A stretch of DNA of 64,000 nt from Ruminococcaceae bacterium YRB3002 (GTDB taxonomy: Bacteria > Bacillota > Clostridia > Saccharofermentanales > Saccharofermentanaceae). Below are positions 25,912-34,844 of this stretch, piece after piece; within the stretch, counting starts at the first letter, position 1; every line of letters begins with the position of its first letter. Both the position numbers and the translations under genes were made by a program. The stretch spans positions 124,001-188,000 of the forward strand of contig FMTG01000003.1 in NCBI GenBank assembly GCA_900099715.1. The letters run 5' to 3'. The notes under the pieces are model-generated. The model searched no databases, was not told the DNA's origin, and saw only the letters and a list, made by a program, of their open reading frames with translations.

Positions 25912-27948
25912 TCAGGAATCACCGGAATTCGTATCCTCTTCCTTGACTACCTCAACTGAAACAACGAGTTTCTCGCCGGGATTGAGCTTGGGTGAGGGTA
26001 TCTGGATATTGTTATTTCCGTGATAACCGCCATGTCCGCCACGGTATCCACCCTGACCTCCGCGGTAACCGCGGTTTCCACGGTATCCTCCTCTTCCGCC
26101 TCCGCTGCGTCTCGATTCCCTCATATGCTCTTCTGCATATTTCTTGAACTCTTCAAACTCGACAGTCTTTGCCCTGAAATCCTGAAGTCCTTTCTCTTCA
26201 ATTATCCTGAGCACAGCCTCATAATTGGCTATAAACCCGGTTATTGTATTAATAACCAGTTCCATCCTGTCATTGGATTCCGTATTCTCATCGCCTTCCT
26301 TCGGAAGCGCATGGTTTATCGAGTTCCTTACTTCTCCAAGGTTATAGTATGAAGACAGCAACGCTTCAAGCTCTTCCCTGTGATCGTCAATGATCGAGAA
26401 TGCAGGAGCCGTTAGAATGGAATTATCGTCCAGACTTCTTATTCGGCATTCAAGGTAAGTATTATTCTTATTATCGGTCTTAATTGTCCTTGAGAAACTC
26501 CTGCCATGGAACTTGATGTAATAGTGGGATATCTCATTGAACGCATATCTCAGATACGAAGGCTTCGCCCAGTATTCTACGCTTGCATTTTTGAAGAATA
26601 ATTCCTTATCTTCATCATTATTCATGTAATACAATATTCCGCGGGCGACAAGTTCGTTCGGCATTTTCGATTCGATAATGGTGAGGCATTGCTGGTAGAA
26701 CTTCTTCCTGAATGCCCACTTGACGAGGGCGAGGCAGTTGAATTCATCATTATTGAGAAGCTCTCCGTAATCCATTCGTATACCCCGTTCAAGCACTTGG
26801 AACACGTTACTCTCAAACTCGGGCAGTTCACCCATGAATGGCTCCCTGAACACCTTCTTCAACAAAGAAATTCCGTATTCAAGATCTTCGATGTTGCACA
26901 GACTGATACCATCGTCCATCCATCTCATGGCATTAACAAGTCTGTCGATATGTTCATTTTTGATGCCGGTGTTCTGCCAGTAATTCTCGATGATCGACAC
27001 TTTGCCGTACTTTATGAAAGCATCCATACCGGAGATCAGTCGGTTGATCTCATACCTGCTCATCTCGTTGTTGTCAATGGGGTTTGCAAAGCCGTCCTTC
27101 AGATAATGGCTTGTTATGATCTCCTTGATCTCGAAGTTGGAATTCGCATCATTGCTGAGCATGGAAATAATCGCCAGTATACTGTATCCTGCAGATGCCT
27201 CGAGCCCCTGAAGATCCACATAAAGATTGATCTTAACATCGTCTGATTTGTACAGGAACTGAAGAATCCTGATTATGTTATCTCCGGCAGCGAACTTGGC
27301 GCCTTCACCCCGGTCAGCCCTGTCTGACGGGATAAAGCTTATCTTAAGGTCGCTGTTAACATCCAGCGATGTGAGGCGGAGTTCAGAAGGCAATGCAGTA
27401 TAGATATACCTCTTAAGCCATCTGACCTCATGTCTGCTCAGATTAGGAAGTCTCGAATACATGTTATGAGCCATTTCCGCATCCTGAGACAGGTAATGGA
27501 ACATGTGATCCTTTGTGCACCCGGGATTCTCCCTGAGGTATTCCGCGCAGAAATCCTCGTATGAAGATACGATCTCATTTCTTCTCGCAGAATCGATCTG
27601 CTCGAGAACATCGATGGCTTCCAGATCGATGCCGCGCTGGAACTGCAGGAGTCTGTACAGGTAGAAACCGTATTCAGACAGAGAGTCGATGTTGTTTGCT
27701 CTGTATCCGGAATAATTCTTAAGAGGAATCCTCATTCCCTCCTCGCCCGGATTATATGTGGTGCCCGAGCCGATAACAACGATCTCATCCATCGTGTTAT
27801 GGGACATGATGTATTTGGCACCGGACTCACCTACACTGATGCCGTCACAGTATCTGATGGTCCCGTTCTCGCCAAAGTAAAAGTATTCATGCGATAATCT
27901 GTTGCCGAGATTGCCAAGTGAGGTAAGAAGGATGTTGCTCTCTTTCAT
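25912..27948 (-). CDS. orphan CARF-HEPN ribonuclease-like protein with RGG-rich tail
   Basis: 678 residues in three parts. Residues 1-280 look like a CARF-type Rossmann domain: ILLTSLGNLGN at the start, EIVVIGSGTTYN (55-66), and INLYVDLQGLEASAGYSILA (240-259), placed where CRISPR-associated TM1812/Csx1 proteins have their 'DiTHGfR' strand. A long helical region follows. Near the C terminus YYNLGEVRNSINHA holds Arg541-x4-His546, the catalytic RxxxxH of HEPN RNases as found in Csm6/Csx1. Residues about 613-645 are an RGG/RGGY low-complexity stretch (GGGRGGYRGNRGYRGG), then a short conserved-looking end. Known relatives are switched on by cyclic oligoadenylate. No cas genes or array are near; it lies 29 bp behind a MATE gene in a housekeeping operon. 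A GGAGG site fits the ATG. Confidence 0.75.
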   Translation of the reverse strand: MKESNILLTSLGNLGNRLSHEYFYFGENGTIRYCDGISVGESGAKYIMSHNTMDEIVVIGSGTTYNPGEEGMRIPLKNYSGYRANNIDSLSEYGFYLYRLLQFQRGIDLEAIDVLEQIDSARRNEIVSSYEDFCAEYLRENPGCTKDHMFHYLSQDAEMAHNMYSRLPNLSRHEVRWLKRYIYTALPSELRLTSLDVNSDLKISFIPSDRADRGEGAKFAAGDNIIRILQFLYKSDDVKINLYVDLQGLEASAGYSILAIISMLSNDANSNFEIKEIITSHYLKDGFANPIDNNEMSRYEINRLISGMDAFIKYGKVSIIENYWQNTGIKNEHIDRLVNAMRWMDDGISLCNIEDLEYGISLLKKVFREPFMGELPEFESNVFQVLERGIRMDYGELLNNDEFNCLALVKWAFRKKFYQQCLTIIESKMPNELVARGILYYMNNDEDKELFFKNASVEYWAKPSYLRYAFNEISHYYIKFHGRSFSRTIKTDNKNNTYLECRIRSLDDNSILTAPAFSIIDDHREELEALLSSYYNLGEVRNSINHALPKEGDENTESNDRMELVINTITGFIANYEAVLRIIEEKGLQDFRAKTVEFEEFKKYAEEHMRESRRSGGGRGGYRGNRGYRGGQGGYRGGHGGYHGNNNIQIPSPKLNPGEKLVVSVEVVKEEDTNSGDS

Positions 27949-27977
27949 GGTTTATTCCTCCAAATTATGCTGACTGA

Positions 27978-29330
27978 TCAGATCTTCTTGTCTTTCCACT
28001 TTCCGGAATAGAATCGCACTCCGAACAGGATAAGCTGCATTGCCTGTGATACCAGTATGCCGATCCACACACCTGTAAGACCCAGATCAAAGAAACGGAT
28101 CAGCACATGTGTAAGTGCAGGCTGGATCAATGTTACACCGATGGTAGATCCAAACAGTGTGTATTTTACGTCTCCGGCGCCTCTCAATGCACCGTTGAAT
28201 ACGATCTTGCATACCTGTATAGGCATTATAACCGCTATAAACATACATATCATCTCACCCATCAGGATCATATGCTCCACTCCGGGGTAATATGCGTTGT
28301 ATATCTGTCTTCTGAAAACAAGGATAACGATCGATATAATGAAGGCGATGCCGAGTCCCATACCCTGACCGCACTTGACATAAGACTTTGCCTTATCGAT
28401 ATTCTTCTCACCCATACTTCTACCGACAAGTGCGACAGAGGCAGCCTGCAGACCGTCACCGAATCCGAAGCCAAGGTTCATAAAGCTCATTCCTACCAGA
28501 TGTGCAGCATTCTCATCGGTGCCAAGTTTGGCTGCAAGTATCGAATTAGCTATGAAACCGATCCTGGTGAGAAGGAGTTCTCCGAGGATGGTAATACCTG
28601 TCTTTGCAAGCACCTTGGCATTTTCCATCGATGCCTTTACCTTCTCCTTGATGATAAAACCGATATTGACATAACTGTCCTTACGGAAGAGAGACATCAC
28701 ACTCAACACGCAGGCGACCAGAGTACCCAGCACCGTCGCGATCGCCGCTCCGTCTGCGCCAAGGGCAGGGAAACCGAGATGTCCTCCGATCAGAAGATAA
28801 TTAAGGATAACATTCACGACGTTGGATGTGACATTTGTGATCATCGATATCCTGGTCCTGCCGCTTCCCCTCTGTGCTGCATTAATATACAGCGACAATA
28901 TATTAAATATAGAGCCGCCCATGACTATCCTGAAGTATCTGGCGGCAATTTCTTTCGAGTCGTCGTTCGCGCCGTTGAACACCATGAGGGGTTCTGCGAA
29001 GATCAGGCATATAACACTGAAGAATATGCTGGCGGCGATAACAAAGATCAGACCGGTCACAAAAAGGCTGTTCGCCACATCACGTCTCTTCTCGCCTACC
29101 CTCCTGGCGATCAGAAGCGATATTGCTATATTGATCGCGAAGAATGCAGAGAAGACAAAATACTTTGGCTGGTTCGTGATACCCACGGCAGATACTGTGG
29201 CACGTCCGAGAGAGGATACCATATAGGTATCGACCATTCCCGCGAGTACCACCAGTACGCCTTCCACTACCGAAGGCCACGCCATGCTGAACGTATCTTT
29301 AAATATCTGTTTCCGGTTCAGTTCACTCAT
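27978..29330 (-). CDS. MATE family efflux transporter
   Basis: 450 residues with 12 membrane helices in two similar halves. The start (FSMAWPSVVEGVLVVLAGMVDTYMVSSLG) and PALGADGAAIATVLG / GLTGVWIG blocks are typical of MATE (NorM/DinF) proteins, which export cationic compounds with Na+ or H+. The first codons overlap the 3' end of the small membrane protein gene by 8 bp. Confidence 0.93.
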   Translation of the reverse strand: MSELNRKQIFKDTFSMAWPSVVEGVLVVLAGMVDTYMVSSLGRATVSAVGITNQPKYFVFSAFFAINIAISLLIARRVGEKRRDVANSLFVTGLIFVIAASIFFSVICLIFAEPLMVFNGANDDSKEIAARYFRIVMGGSIFNILSLYINAAQRGSGRTRISMITNVTSNVVNVILNYLLIGGHLGFPALGADGAAIATVLGTLVACVLSVMSLFRKDSYVNIGFIIKEKVKASMENAKVLAKTGITILGELLLTRIGFIANSILAAKLGTDENAAHLVGMSFMNLGFGFGDGLQAASVALVGRSMGEKNIDKAKSYVKCGQGMGLGIAFIISIVILVFRRQIYNAYYPGVEHMILMGEMICMFIAVIMPIQVCKIVFNGALRGAGDVKYTLFGSTIGVTLIQPALTHVLIRFFDLGLTGVWIGILVSQAMQLILFGVRFYSGKWKDKKI

Positions 29331-29643
29331 CTTCCCCGTCCTTTACAGGGTTAAATGTCTTTATCGCAATTATAAAGCAGACAACAAATGATACAACACC
29401 CACAATGGAATTTACCACCACGTTTTCAAAAAAGCCGGCCACCCCGCTCAGAAGCGGCGCAATGGCGATTATCGCGATAGTCTTGGCGAACTGAAGAGCA
29501 TAACGCTTCTTATCAGGCATTTTTGCCGCATAACTCCGCATGATCAGATCTGTATCCTTTGTCAGTGCGAGAACACCCGCATAAAGCATCAATGCCCCGC
29601 CGACCACAAACATAACGATCGAGAAAATACTGAATTCCATCAT
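29323..29643 (-). CDS. small membrane protein, unknown
   Basis: 106 residues with three hydrophobic segments (about 5-25, 50-70, 76-96) and a conserved-looking basic loop between the first two (MRSYAAKMPDKKRY). I do not recognise it. The ATG overlaps the upstream stop (TGATG), with GAGAGG as ribosome-binding site; a second ATG follows immediately. It lies in the prfA-Sua5-MATE run. Confidence 0.7.
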   Translation of the reverse strand: MMEFSIFSIVMFVVGGALMLYAGVLALTKDTDLIMRSYAAKMPDKKRYALQFAKTIAIIAIAPLLSGVAGFFENVVVNSIVGVVSFVVCFIIAIKTFNPVKDGEDE

Positions 29644-31442
29644 CAGCACCTCTCTATTCCCAGATCCTTAAGCACATAAGGAAATATAAGTTCCAGCCAC
29701 GCTTTGAGGGCAGATGCTGTATGCAGATACGTAGCATAATTCTCGCCACGGGGGTCCGGAATTGATATTGAAGCGATCCTACCATCCTCATTCTTGAATA
29801 CGAGGCCCTTGGATGCACAGTAAGAGGACAGTGAGAACACCTTGCCTTCAAGTTCAGGGAAAGCGCTTATGATCTCATAAGCCTGCTCATCCCGCATCGC
29901 GAAAACGATATCATTAGCATCATATACTGAAGGCTCTGCGCGCTTTGTGCGGTAGTGCGAGAAGTTTATACCGCAGGCTTCATTGACGGCCCTCACCATC
30001 TCTTCATCCGGCTTCTCATCCTGGTACGCACGTATTCCGGCAGACTCTACGTAGAGTTCGCATCCGATAGTCTTGTCTTCTCTCAGCCGGTAAGGAGCAT
30101 TCCATTTTATCAGTTCAGTAAAGATTCCTTCACATGCAGAGGAAAGCCTCTTATTGTCATCACAGACGAACAGAACTGAGGCAGTATATGTTCCCTCAAA
30201 ATCCGACAGTTCAGTATTCCTCTTCTCTTCTGTGAATCCGACTCCTTCGGGTACATCGCCCTTTCTGCCGGCGGCCTTACCAAGCCTGTTCATGTATGCT
30301 CTGGACAAGCCCTCGCCATTAAAGCCCTGAGCAAGTATTATGCCTACGTCCTGAAGGTCAAGATGCCTTAATCCGTCAAAAAGGCAGTGGCTTGCCCTGG
30401 CAACATCGAGAGATCTTCCGTAGGGATACGTCTCAGTATGAGCGGATATTATCTTATCTCCCAGCTTATCTATCAGTGCACAGACCTCATCGCCTGCGTA
30501 AATGCCGATCCTTGTGGCCGGGGATTCCTTCAGGATCTCCCTTATCCTGAACACGAAGGGTGCGGCAATATCCACGAGTGCCTGCTTGGCATCATCATCA
30601 AGCTTCTTAAAATCGAGATGAGATCTGTCATCCGTATTATCGGGCATATCAGAAATGTCACTGATCTCATCATTGATGATAACGGCTTTAGACGGAAGCT
30701 GCATTATCTCCACAGATGCCTTGGGGGCATAATGACGGTACTTCATTCCGGGAGATCTGGGAGTCTCACCTTCCTTCAAAACGCCTTCGATCCTGACGTC
30801 ACCGCAGATATCTCTTATGGCAGTTGATGTTATTGCTCCGGGCCGCAGTATAACCGGCACATCACCGGTAGCATCGACAACTGTCGATTCAAGTCCGAAC
30901 TGGCATTCACCGCCGTCAATAACTGCATAAATATATCCGTTCATATCATTCATGACATGCTGTGCAGTGGTTGGAGACGGGCTTCCCGACAGATTCGCTG
31001 AAGGAGCAGCCACGGGGACACCGCATTCTTTAAGGAAATCCATAGCAGCAGGATTGGACGGCATCCTTATACCGACTGTATCAAGCCCCGCAGTCACCTC
31101 ATCAGGTATCTTGCTGCTCTTGTGCATGATCACTGTAATGGGACCGGGCATGAAAGCATCGATCAGTCTGGAGGCAACAGGAGTGATCTCATCAACCAGT
31201 CCGTCTATCTGGGCCTTATCAGCTATATGACATATCAGCGGGTTGTCGGAAGGTCTTCCCTTAGCCTCAAAGATTTTCTGTACCGCAAGTTTATTGAGGG
31301 CATTTGCACCAAGACCATATACGGTCTCAGTAGGGAATCCGATAACTTCACCGTTTCTCAGATGTTCGGCACAATCTGCGATCCCTTCACGGTCTGATGG
31401 TTCCACCAGGTTTGTTTTTGAATATTTCTTAGCTCTTTCCAT
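29643..31442 (-). CDS. L-threonylcarbamoyladenylate synthase fused to a low-molecular-weight phosphatase-like domain
   Basis: 599 residues from the ATG at 31442. Residues about 1-400 are Sua5/YrdC (ALNKLAVQKIFEAKGRPSDNPL, PTETVYGLG, then the Sua5 C-terminal part with SPGMKYRHYAP), which makes TC-AMP for t6A37 on tRNAs. Residues 423-599 resemble low-molecular-weight (arginine) phosphatases: VLFVCDDNKRLSSA, DIVFAMRD and IPDPRGENY. The P-loop reads Cys427-D-D-N-K-Arg432, C(X)4R rather than the usual C(X)5R, and lacks the second cysteine; the acid Asp563 is kept. In Bacillus the separate genes ywlC and ywlE are neighbours near prfA, so this is a fusion of known neighbours. It follows prfA by 16 bp. 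Confidence 0.85.
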   Translation of the reverse strand: MERAKKYSKTNLVEPSDREGIADCAEHLRNGEVIGFPTETVYGLGANALNKLAVQKIFEAKGRPSDNPLICHIADKAQIDGLVDEITPVASRLIDAFMPGPITVIMHKSSKIPDEVTAGLDTVGIRMPSNPAAMDFLKECGVPVAAPSANLSGSPSPTTAQHVMNDMNGYIYAVIDGGECQFGLESTVVDATGDVPVILRPGAITSTAIRDICGDVRIEGVLKEGETPRSPGMKYRHYAPKASVEIMQLPSKAVIINDEISDISDMPDNTDDRSHLDFKKLDDDAKQALVDIAAPFVFRIREILKESPATRIGIYAGDEVCALIDKLGDKIISAHTETYPYGRSLDVARASHCLFDGLRHLDLQDVGIILAQGFNGEGLSRAYMNRLGKAAGRKGDVPEGVGFTEEKRNTELSDFEGTYTASVLFVCDDNKRLSSACEGIFTELIKWNAPYRLREDKTIGCELYVESAGIRAYQDEKPDEEMVRAVNEACGINFSHYRTKRAEPSVYDANDIVFAMRDEQAYEIISAFPELEGKVFSLSSYCASKGLVFKNEDGRIASISIPDPRGENYATYLHTASALKAWLELIFPYVLKDLGIERC

Positions 31443-31458
31443 AAGCGTTATACCACCC

Positions 31459-32553
31459 TTAGTCTTCTTCATCCCCTGACGTTCCGTTGCCAAGTCCGTC
31501 AGCTGCAGCAGCTACTGTTAGTGCATCTATTATCTCATCCAGCGATCCGTTCAGGATCTCCTCGAGTTTATACAGAGTCAGTCCGATCCTGTGATCCGTT
31601 ACACGGCCCTGGTGATAATTATATGTACGTATGCGCTCTGATCTGTCACCTGTGCCCACCTGGGACCTTCGGTCACTGTCAACCGCATCCTTCTCACGGG
31701 CGCGGGTCATCTCCCACAGACGGCTCTGCAGGACTGCCATTGCCTTGTCTTTATTCTTGATCTGGCTTCTCTCATCCTGACACTGCACCACGAGTCCCGT
31801 AGGAATGTGTGTGATGCGGATCGCTGAATCGGTCTTGTTTATATGCTGACCGCCGGCACCTGAAGCCCTGTAGCGGTCTATCTTGAGATCATTGGGATTG
31901 ATAACAACGTCTTCGGCATCTGCTTCAGGAAGCACGGCAACCGTACATGTTGAAGTATGTATCCTTCCTCCCGACTCAGTAACCGGCACACGCTGTACTC
32001 TGTGGACACCGCTTTCGAATTTGAGGCGTGAATATGCCCCGTATCCTTCGATCTCCATGACTATCTCCTTATACCCGCCCAGCTCGGTCTTATTCTCATC
32101 GACACTCTTAACTGTAAATCCACGTGTCGCTGCATAGGCGGTGTACATCTTTACAAGTGCTGCTGCAAAGAGTGCTGCCTCCTCGCCGCCGGCGCCGGCT
32201 CTGATCTCCATGATAACGGATCGCTCATCCCTTATGTCACGGGGTGCCAGTATTACCTTGATCTCATCTTCGAGAAGAGCCGCTTCATCACGACCTGATT
32301 CATATTCCTCCGAAGCCATCTCACGAAGCTCCGGATCGGATTCGGTTTCCATGATCTCCATGGCTTCTTCCATACGTTTTATTGCACCTTCATAACGTCT
32401 GATCTTCTCAGCCTTGGGCGTAAGATCAGCCAGTTCCTTGGTGAGCTTCATATACTGGTTCATATCAGACGCCACAGAAGGGTCTGACAGAGCAGTTGTG
32501 ATCTCATCAACCCTGGCTGTTATCTGTGATGTCTTGTTCAGGTCTATCGCCAT
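31459..32553 (-). CDS. prfA: peptide chain release factor 1
   Basis: 364 residues. The GGQ tripeptide is at 234-236 ([15 protein letters not shown]) and triggers peptidyl-tRNA hydrolysis. The stop-codon-reading P-x-T is PVT at 190-192 (RVPVTES), which fits RF1 (UAA/UAG). Domain 1 and the C-terminal [13 protein letters not shown] are standard. The start lies 47 bp inside the 3' end of the upstream gene, so translation is coupled to it. No prmC methyltransferase is next to it. Confidence 0.96.
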   Translation of the reverse strand: MAIDLNKTSQITARVDEITTALSDPSVASDMNQYMKLTKELADLTPKAEKIRRYEGAIKRMEEAMEIMETESDPELREMASEEYESGRDEAALLEDEIKVILAPRDIRDERSVIMEIRAGAGGEEAALFAAALVKMYTAYAATRGFTVKSVDENKTELGGYKEIVMEIEGYGAYSRLKFESGVHRVQRVPVTESGGRIHTSTCTVAVLPEADAEDVVINPNDLKIDRYRASGAGGQHINKTDSAIRITHIPTGLVVQCQDERSQIKNKDKAMAVLQSRLWEMTRAREKDAVDSDRRSQVGTGDRSERIRTYNYHQGRVTDHRIGLTLYKLEEILNGSLDEIIDALTVAAAADGLGNGTSGDEED

Positions 32554-33172
32554 CTTCAGTTATATCTCCTATGTCTTTCAACAAATAATCTACTATTCCG
32601 GAGGGAGTCGATCCCTCTCCGAGCGCATGGCTTACTGAGCCTCCATCAAGGCTATACACCATATTGTCATCTTCGGTATATGACATAACAGGAAGCATCA
32701 GAAAATCCCTGTATGACTTGATCGCACTTCTGCCTATCACTACCGTCTTTACACCGTTATCCTTGACACAATCCCTGATCACGCTGTACTGTTCCTCCGA
32801 CAGGATCGCCCTGTTGATCACGATATACAGGTTTGCAGCATATTCGACGGGTATACGTTCCCTGACGATATTACCATCCGGATCACGTTCGATAGTATGG
32901 AATTCCGGACTCTTCACCGGCATCGTCTCTTCCGATACAGAGTCAACTCTTATCACCTTGCCTGATATGGGTGATAATTCATCAGGAAAAGAGCCAATCC
33001 AGTAAATGGTCACATCCCTTTCCATCAATTCGCTGCAGGATGAGGCAAAGAGTTCTTCTTCAGCTTTTTTGTTCATGGAACCCGCGATGTTTCTGGTCAT
33101 CAAAGACAGTCCCACTACAGACACGAGCAGGATCAGCAGGATTATAACAACTGCAATATACCTGTCCTTCAT
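32507..33172 (-). CDS. membrane-anchored protein of unknown function
   Basis: 221 residues: one N-terminal membrane helix (about 6-26, [19 protein letters not shown]) and an extracellular alpha/beta domain. Pieces such as [35 protein letters not shown] and [14 protein letters not shown] suggest a Rossmann- or GATase-like fold, but I do not recognise the family. The last 47 bp overlap the start of prfA in another frame. The SseB-like gene is 3 bp upstream. Confidence 0.75.
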   Translation of the reverse strand: MKDRYIAVVIILLILLVSVVGLSLMTRNIAGSMNKKAEEELFASSCSELMERDVTIYWIGSFPDELSPISGKVIRVDSVSEETMPVKSPEFHTIERDPDGNIVRERIPVEYAANLYIVINRAILSEEQYSVIRDCVKDNGVKTVVIGRSAIKSYRDFLMLPVMSYTEDDNMVYSLDGGSVSHALGEGSTPSGIVDYLLKDIGDITEDGDRPEQDITDNSQG

Positions 33173-33175
33173 CTG

Positions 33176-33904
33176 CTATCTTCTCTCGATATACGGATCG
33201 ACCCCTTTTGTTATATCAGCTGTGAATTCCTCATCCGACGACACACACATCAGATCGAGCCCGTCAAGATAAGGCCTGATAAAATTGCTGAATGTCTCAT
33301 GGATATAATCCTTCTTCTCGGCATAATCACCATCAAGTATGAACAGCCACTGAACCGCATTTGTTTTGCTCACTCTCATGAGCCTCACCCAGATCCTGCT
33401 GACAGAGGGTTCAACCTTAAGAAACTCATCAAGCATGTCGTGGAGTTTGGGTGGATAATGATCAGGATCGCCCACAGTAGCTGTATCGTCGTCTCCGCGC
33501 ATCATGTCCGCAATCATTGTCAGCATATCCCTGCCGAACAGAACCTCTTCCAATCCGGGATTGATCACAAATCCTTCCATATTCGGATTCTCGGAACAGA
33601 CACCGACCAGCTCGGTAAAATCCGTAAGAACACCATACAGAGGTGCGCCGTCTGCCTTCACTTCATAACTCTTTGTATCCGCGAAAACAACCATGAACTG
33701 CTGACCTTTGGAATTGCCCATACCCTGAATGACCGGCTTTCCGTCATCCGAGATAATAAGCGGTACAATGAACCTGGACACCGCCGCTTCACGCAGAAGC
33801 GCCAGCATATTTTCCTCAGACGGATCAACGCGGACGTCATTGAGCAGCCCGTTGAGTTTTTTGTTTTCAAGTGTCTCTTTCAGTAGGTATTGTTCGTTGG
33901 CCAT
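33176..33904 (-). CDS. SseB-like protein
   Basis: 242 residues from the ATG at 33904 (GAGGAGG in front). The N-terminal half fits the SseB N-terminal domain: LREAAVSRFIVPLIISDDGKPVIQ, FMVVFADTKSYE, GVLTDFTEL and GFVINPGLEEVLF. The C-terminal half resembles the SseB C-terminal domain (WLFILDGDYAEKKDYI). SseB is named for enhanced serine sensitivity in E. coli; in Gram-positives its biochemical role is not known. It lies 10 bp behind the AEC transporter. Confidence 0.8.
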   Translation of the reverse strand: MANEQYLLKETLENKKLNGLLNDVRVDPSEENMLALLREAAVSRFIVPLIISDDGKPVIQGMGNSKGQQFMVVFADTKSYEVKADGAPLYGVLTDFTELVGVCSENPNMEGFVINPGLEEVLFGRDMLTMIADMMRGDDDTATVGDPDHYPPKLHDMLDEFLKVEPSVSRIWVRLMRVSKTNAVQWLFILDGDYAEKKDYIHETFSNFIRPYLDGLDLMCVSSDEEFTADITKGVDPYIERR

Positions 33905-33914
33905 TATTACCTCC

Positions 33915-34844
33915 TCACCACAGGAACCTGGCGCACAGGAATACAAATACAGGAAGGGTTACGAGCATAAATACAAATGACATTATGACTGTCCTTGCCG
34001 CGAATTTGGGCGCCGTATTCTCTCTCTCTGCTATGAGAACATTCATGATCCCGCAGGGAAGTGCAGTCATCATGACGATTACCGAAGCAGTCTCCTTGAG
34101 CATAGGGATCATCATGCTGATAGCGTATATGAAAACAAACATTACGGCAGGAAGCACAACAAGCCTCATAAGCGATACCACAAATGATTTGCCGTCACCA
34201 AAGAACTTCCTGAAATCGATCGTTGAGAAGATCGAACCTGCGATTATCATTGACAGCGGTATCGTCATATCACCCACGAGATTGATCGTATTGATAACAA
34301 ATGCCGGCATCCTCCATGGTATGACAAAAAGGATGATAGCAAGAACGGCAGCCGCTGTTACAGGATTCATTATCAGTTCTCTCGGTTTGAATTTGGAACC
34401 TGACAGAGTATGGACGCCGAATGTGTAGAAGAACACATTGAACATGATGTTATAGACTGCACCAAGAAGAAGGCCCGATGCGCCGAACAAAGCCTCCATG
34501 AGCGGAAGTCCGACAAATCCCGTATTGGCAAATATTATCGTAGTCCTCATAACACGCGCTTCATCGGTGGCCACTTTCGACTTGCGCATTACCATACGCA
34601 TGATCAGGAGTGTTGTGCAATAATAGAGCATTGATGCAAGAGCAACAGCTATCAGACCCTGAACGAGTTCAGTTGAGAACACATACTGGCTTGAAGCGAT
34701 TATCGAGAACGGAAGCACTGCCTGAAGAAGTATCTCTGTAAGCGTCTTCTCGGTTCTCTCGTCAATAACTCTCCTCTTGCGGAGGATAAAGCCGAGAACG
34801 CCACAGAAGAACATCTGAAATAATGTGAGATAGATCTGGATCAT
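33915..34844 (-). CDS. AEC family transporter (auxin efflux carrier fold)
   Basis: 309 residues, about ten membrane helices in two inverted halves. FANTGFVGLPLMEALFG and the second-half NLVGDMTIPLSMIIAGS carry the conserved Asn-Thr-Gly-Phe and Pro-rich crossings of the AEC family. Bacterial members move malate, malonate or other organic anions; no specific substrate can be read. It overlaps the glycerol kinase gene by 4 bp. Confidence 0.9.
   Translation of the reverse strand: MIQIYLTLFQMFFCGVLGFILRKRRVIDERTEKTLTEILLQAVLPFSIIASSQYVFSTELVQGLIAVALASMLYYCTTLLIMRMVMRKSKVATDEARVMRTTIIFANTGFVGLPLMEALFGASGLLLGAVYNIMFNVFFYTFGVHTLSGSKFKPRELIMNPVTAAAVLAIILFVIPWRMPAFVINTINLVGDMTIPLSMIIAGSIFSTIDFRKFFGDGKSFVVSLMRLVVLPAVMFVFIYAISMMIPMLKETASVIVMMTALPCGIMNVLIAERENTAPKFAARTVIMSFVFMLVTLPVFVFLCARFLW

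Noticed and set aside
28107-29354. 415-codon plus-strand frame
   Set aside because: Antisense of the MATE gene, with no family features.
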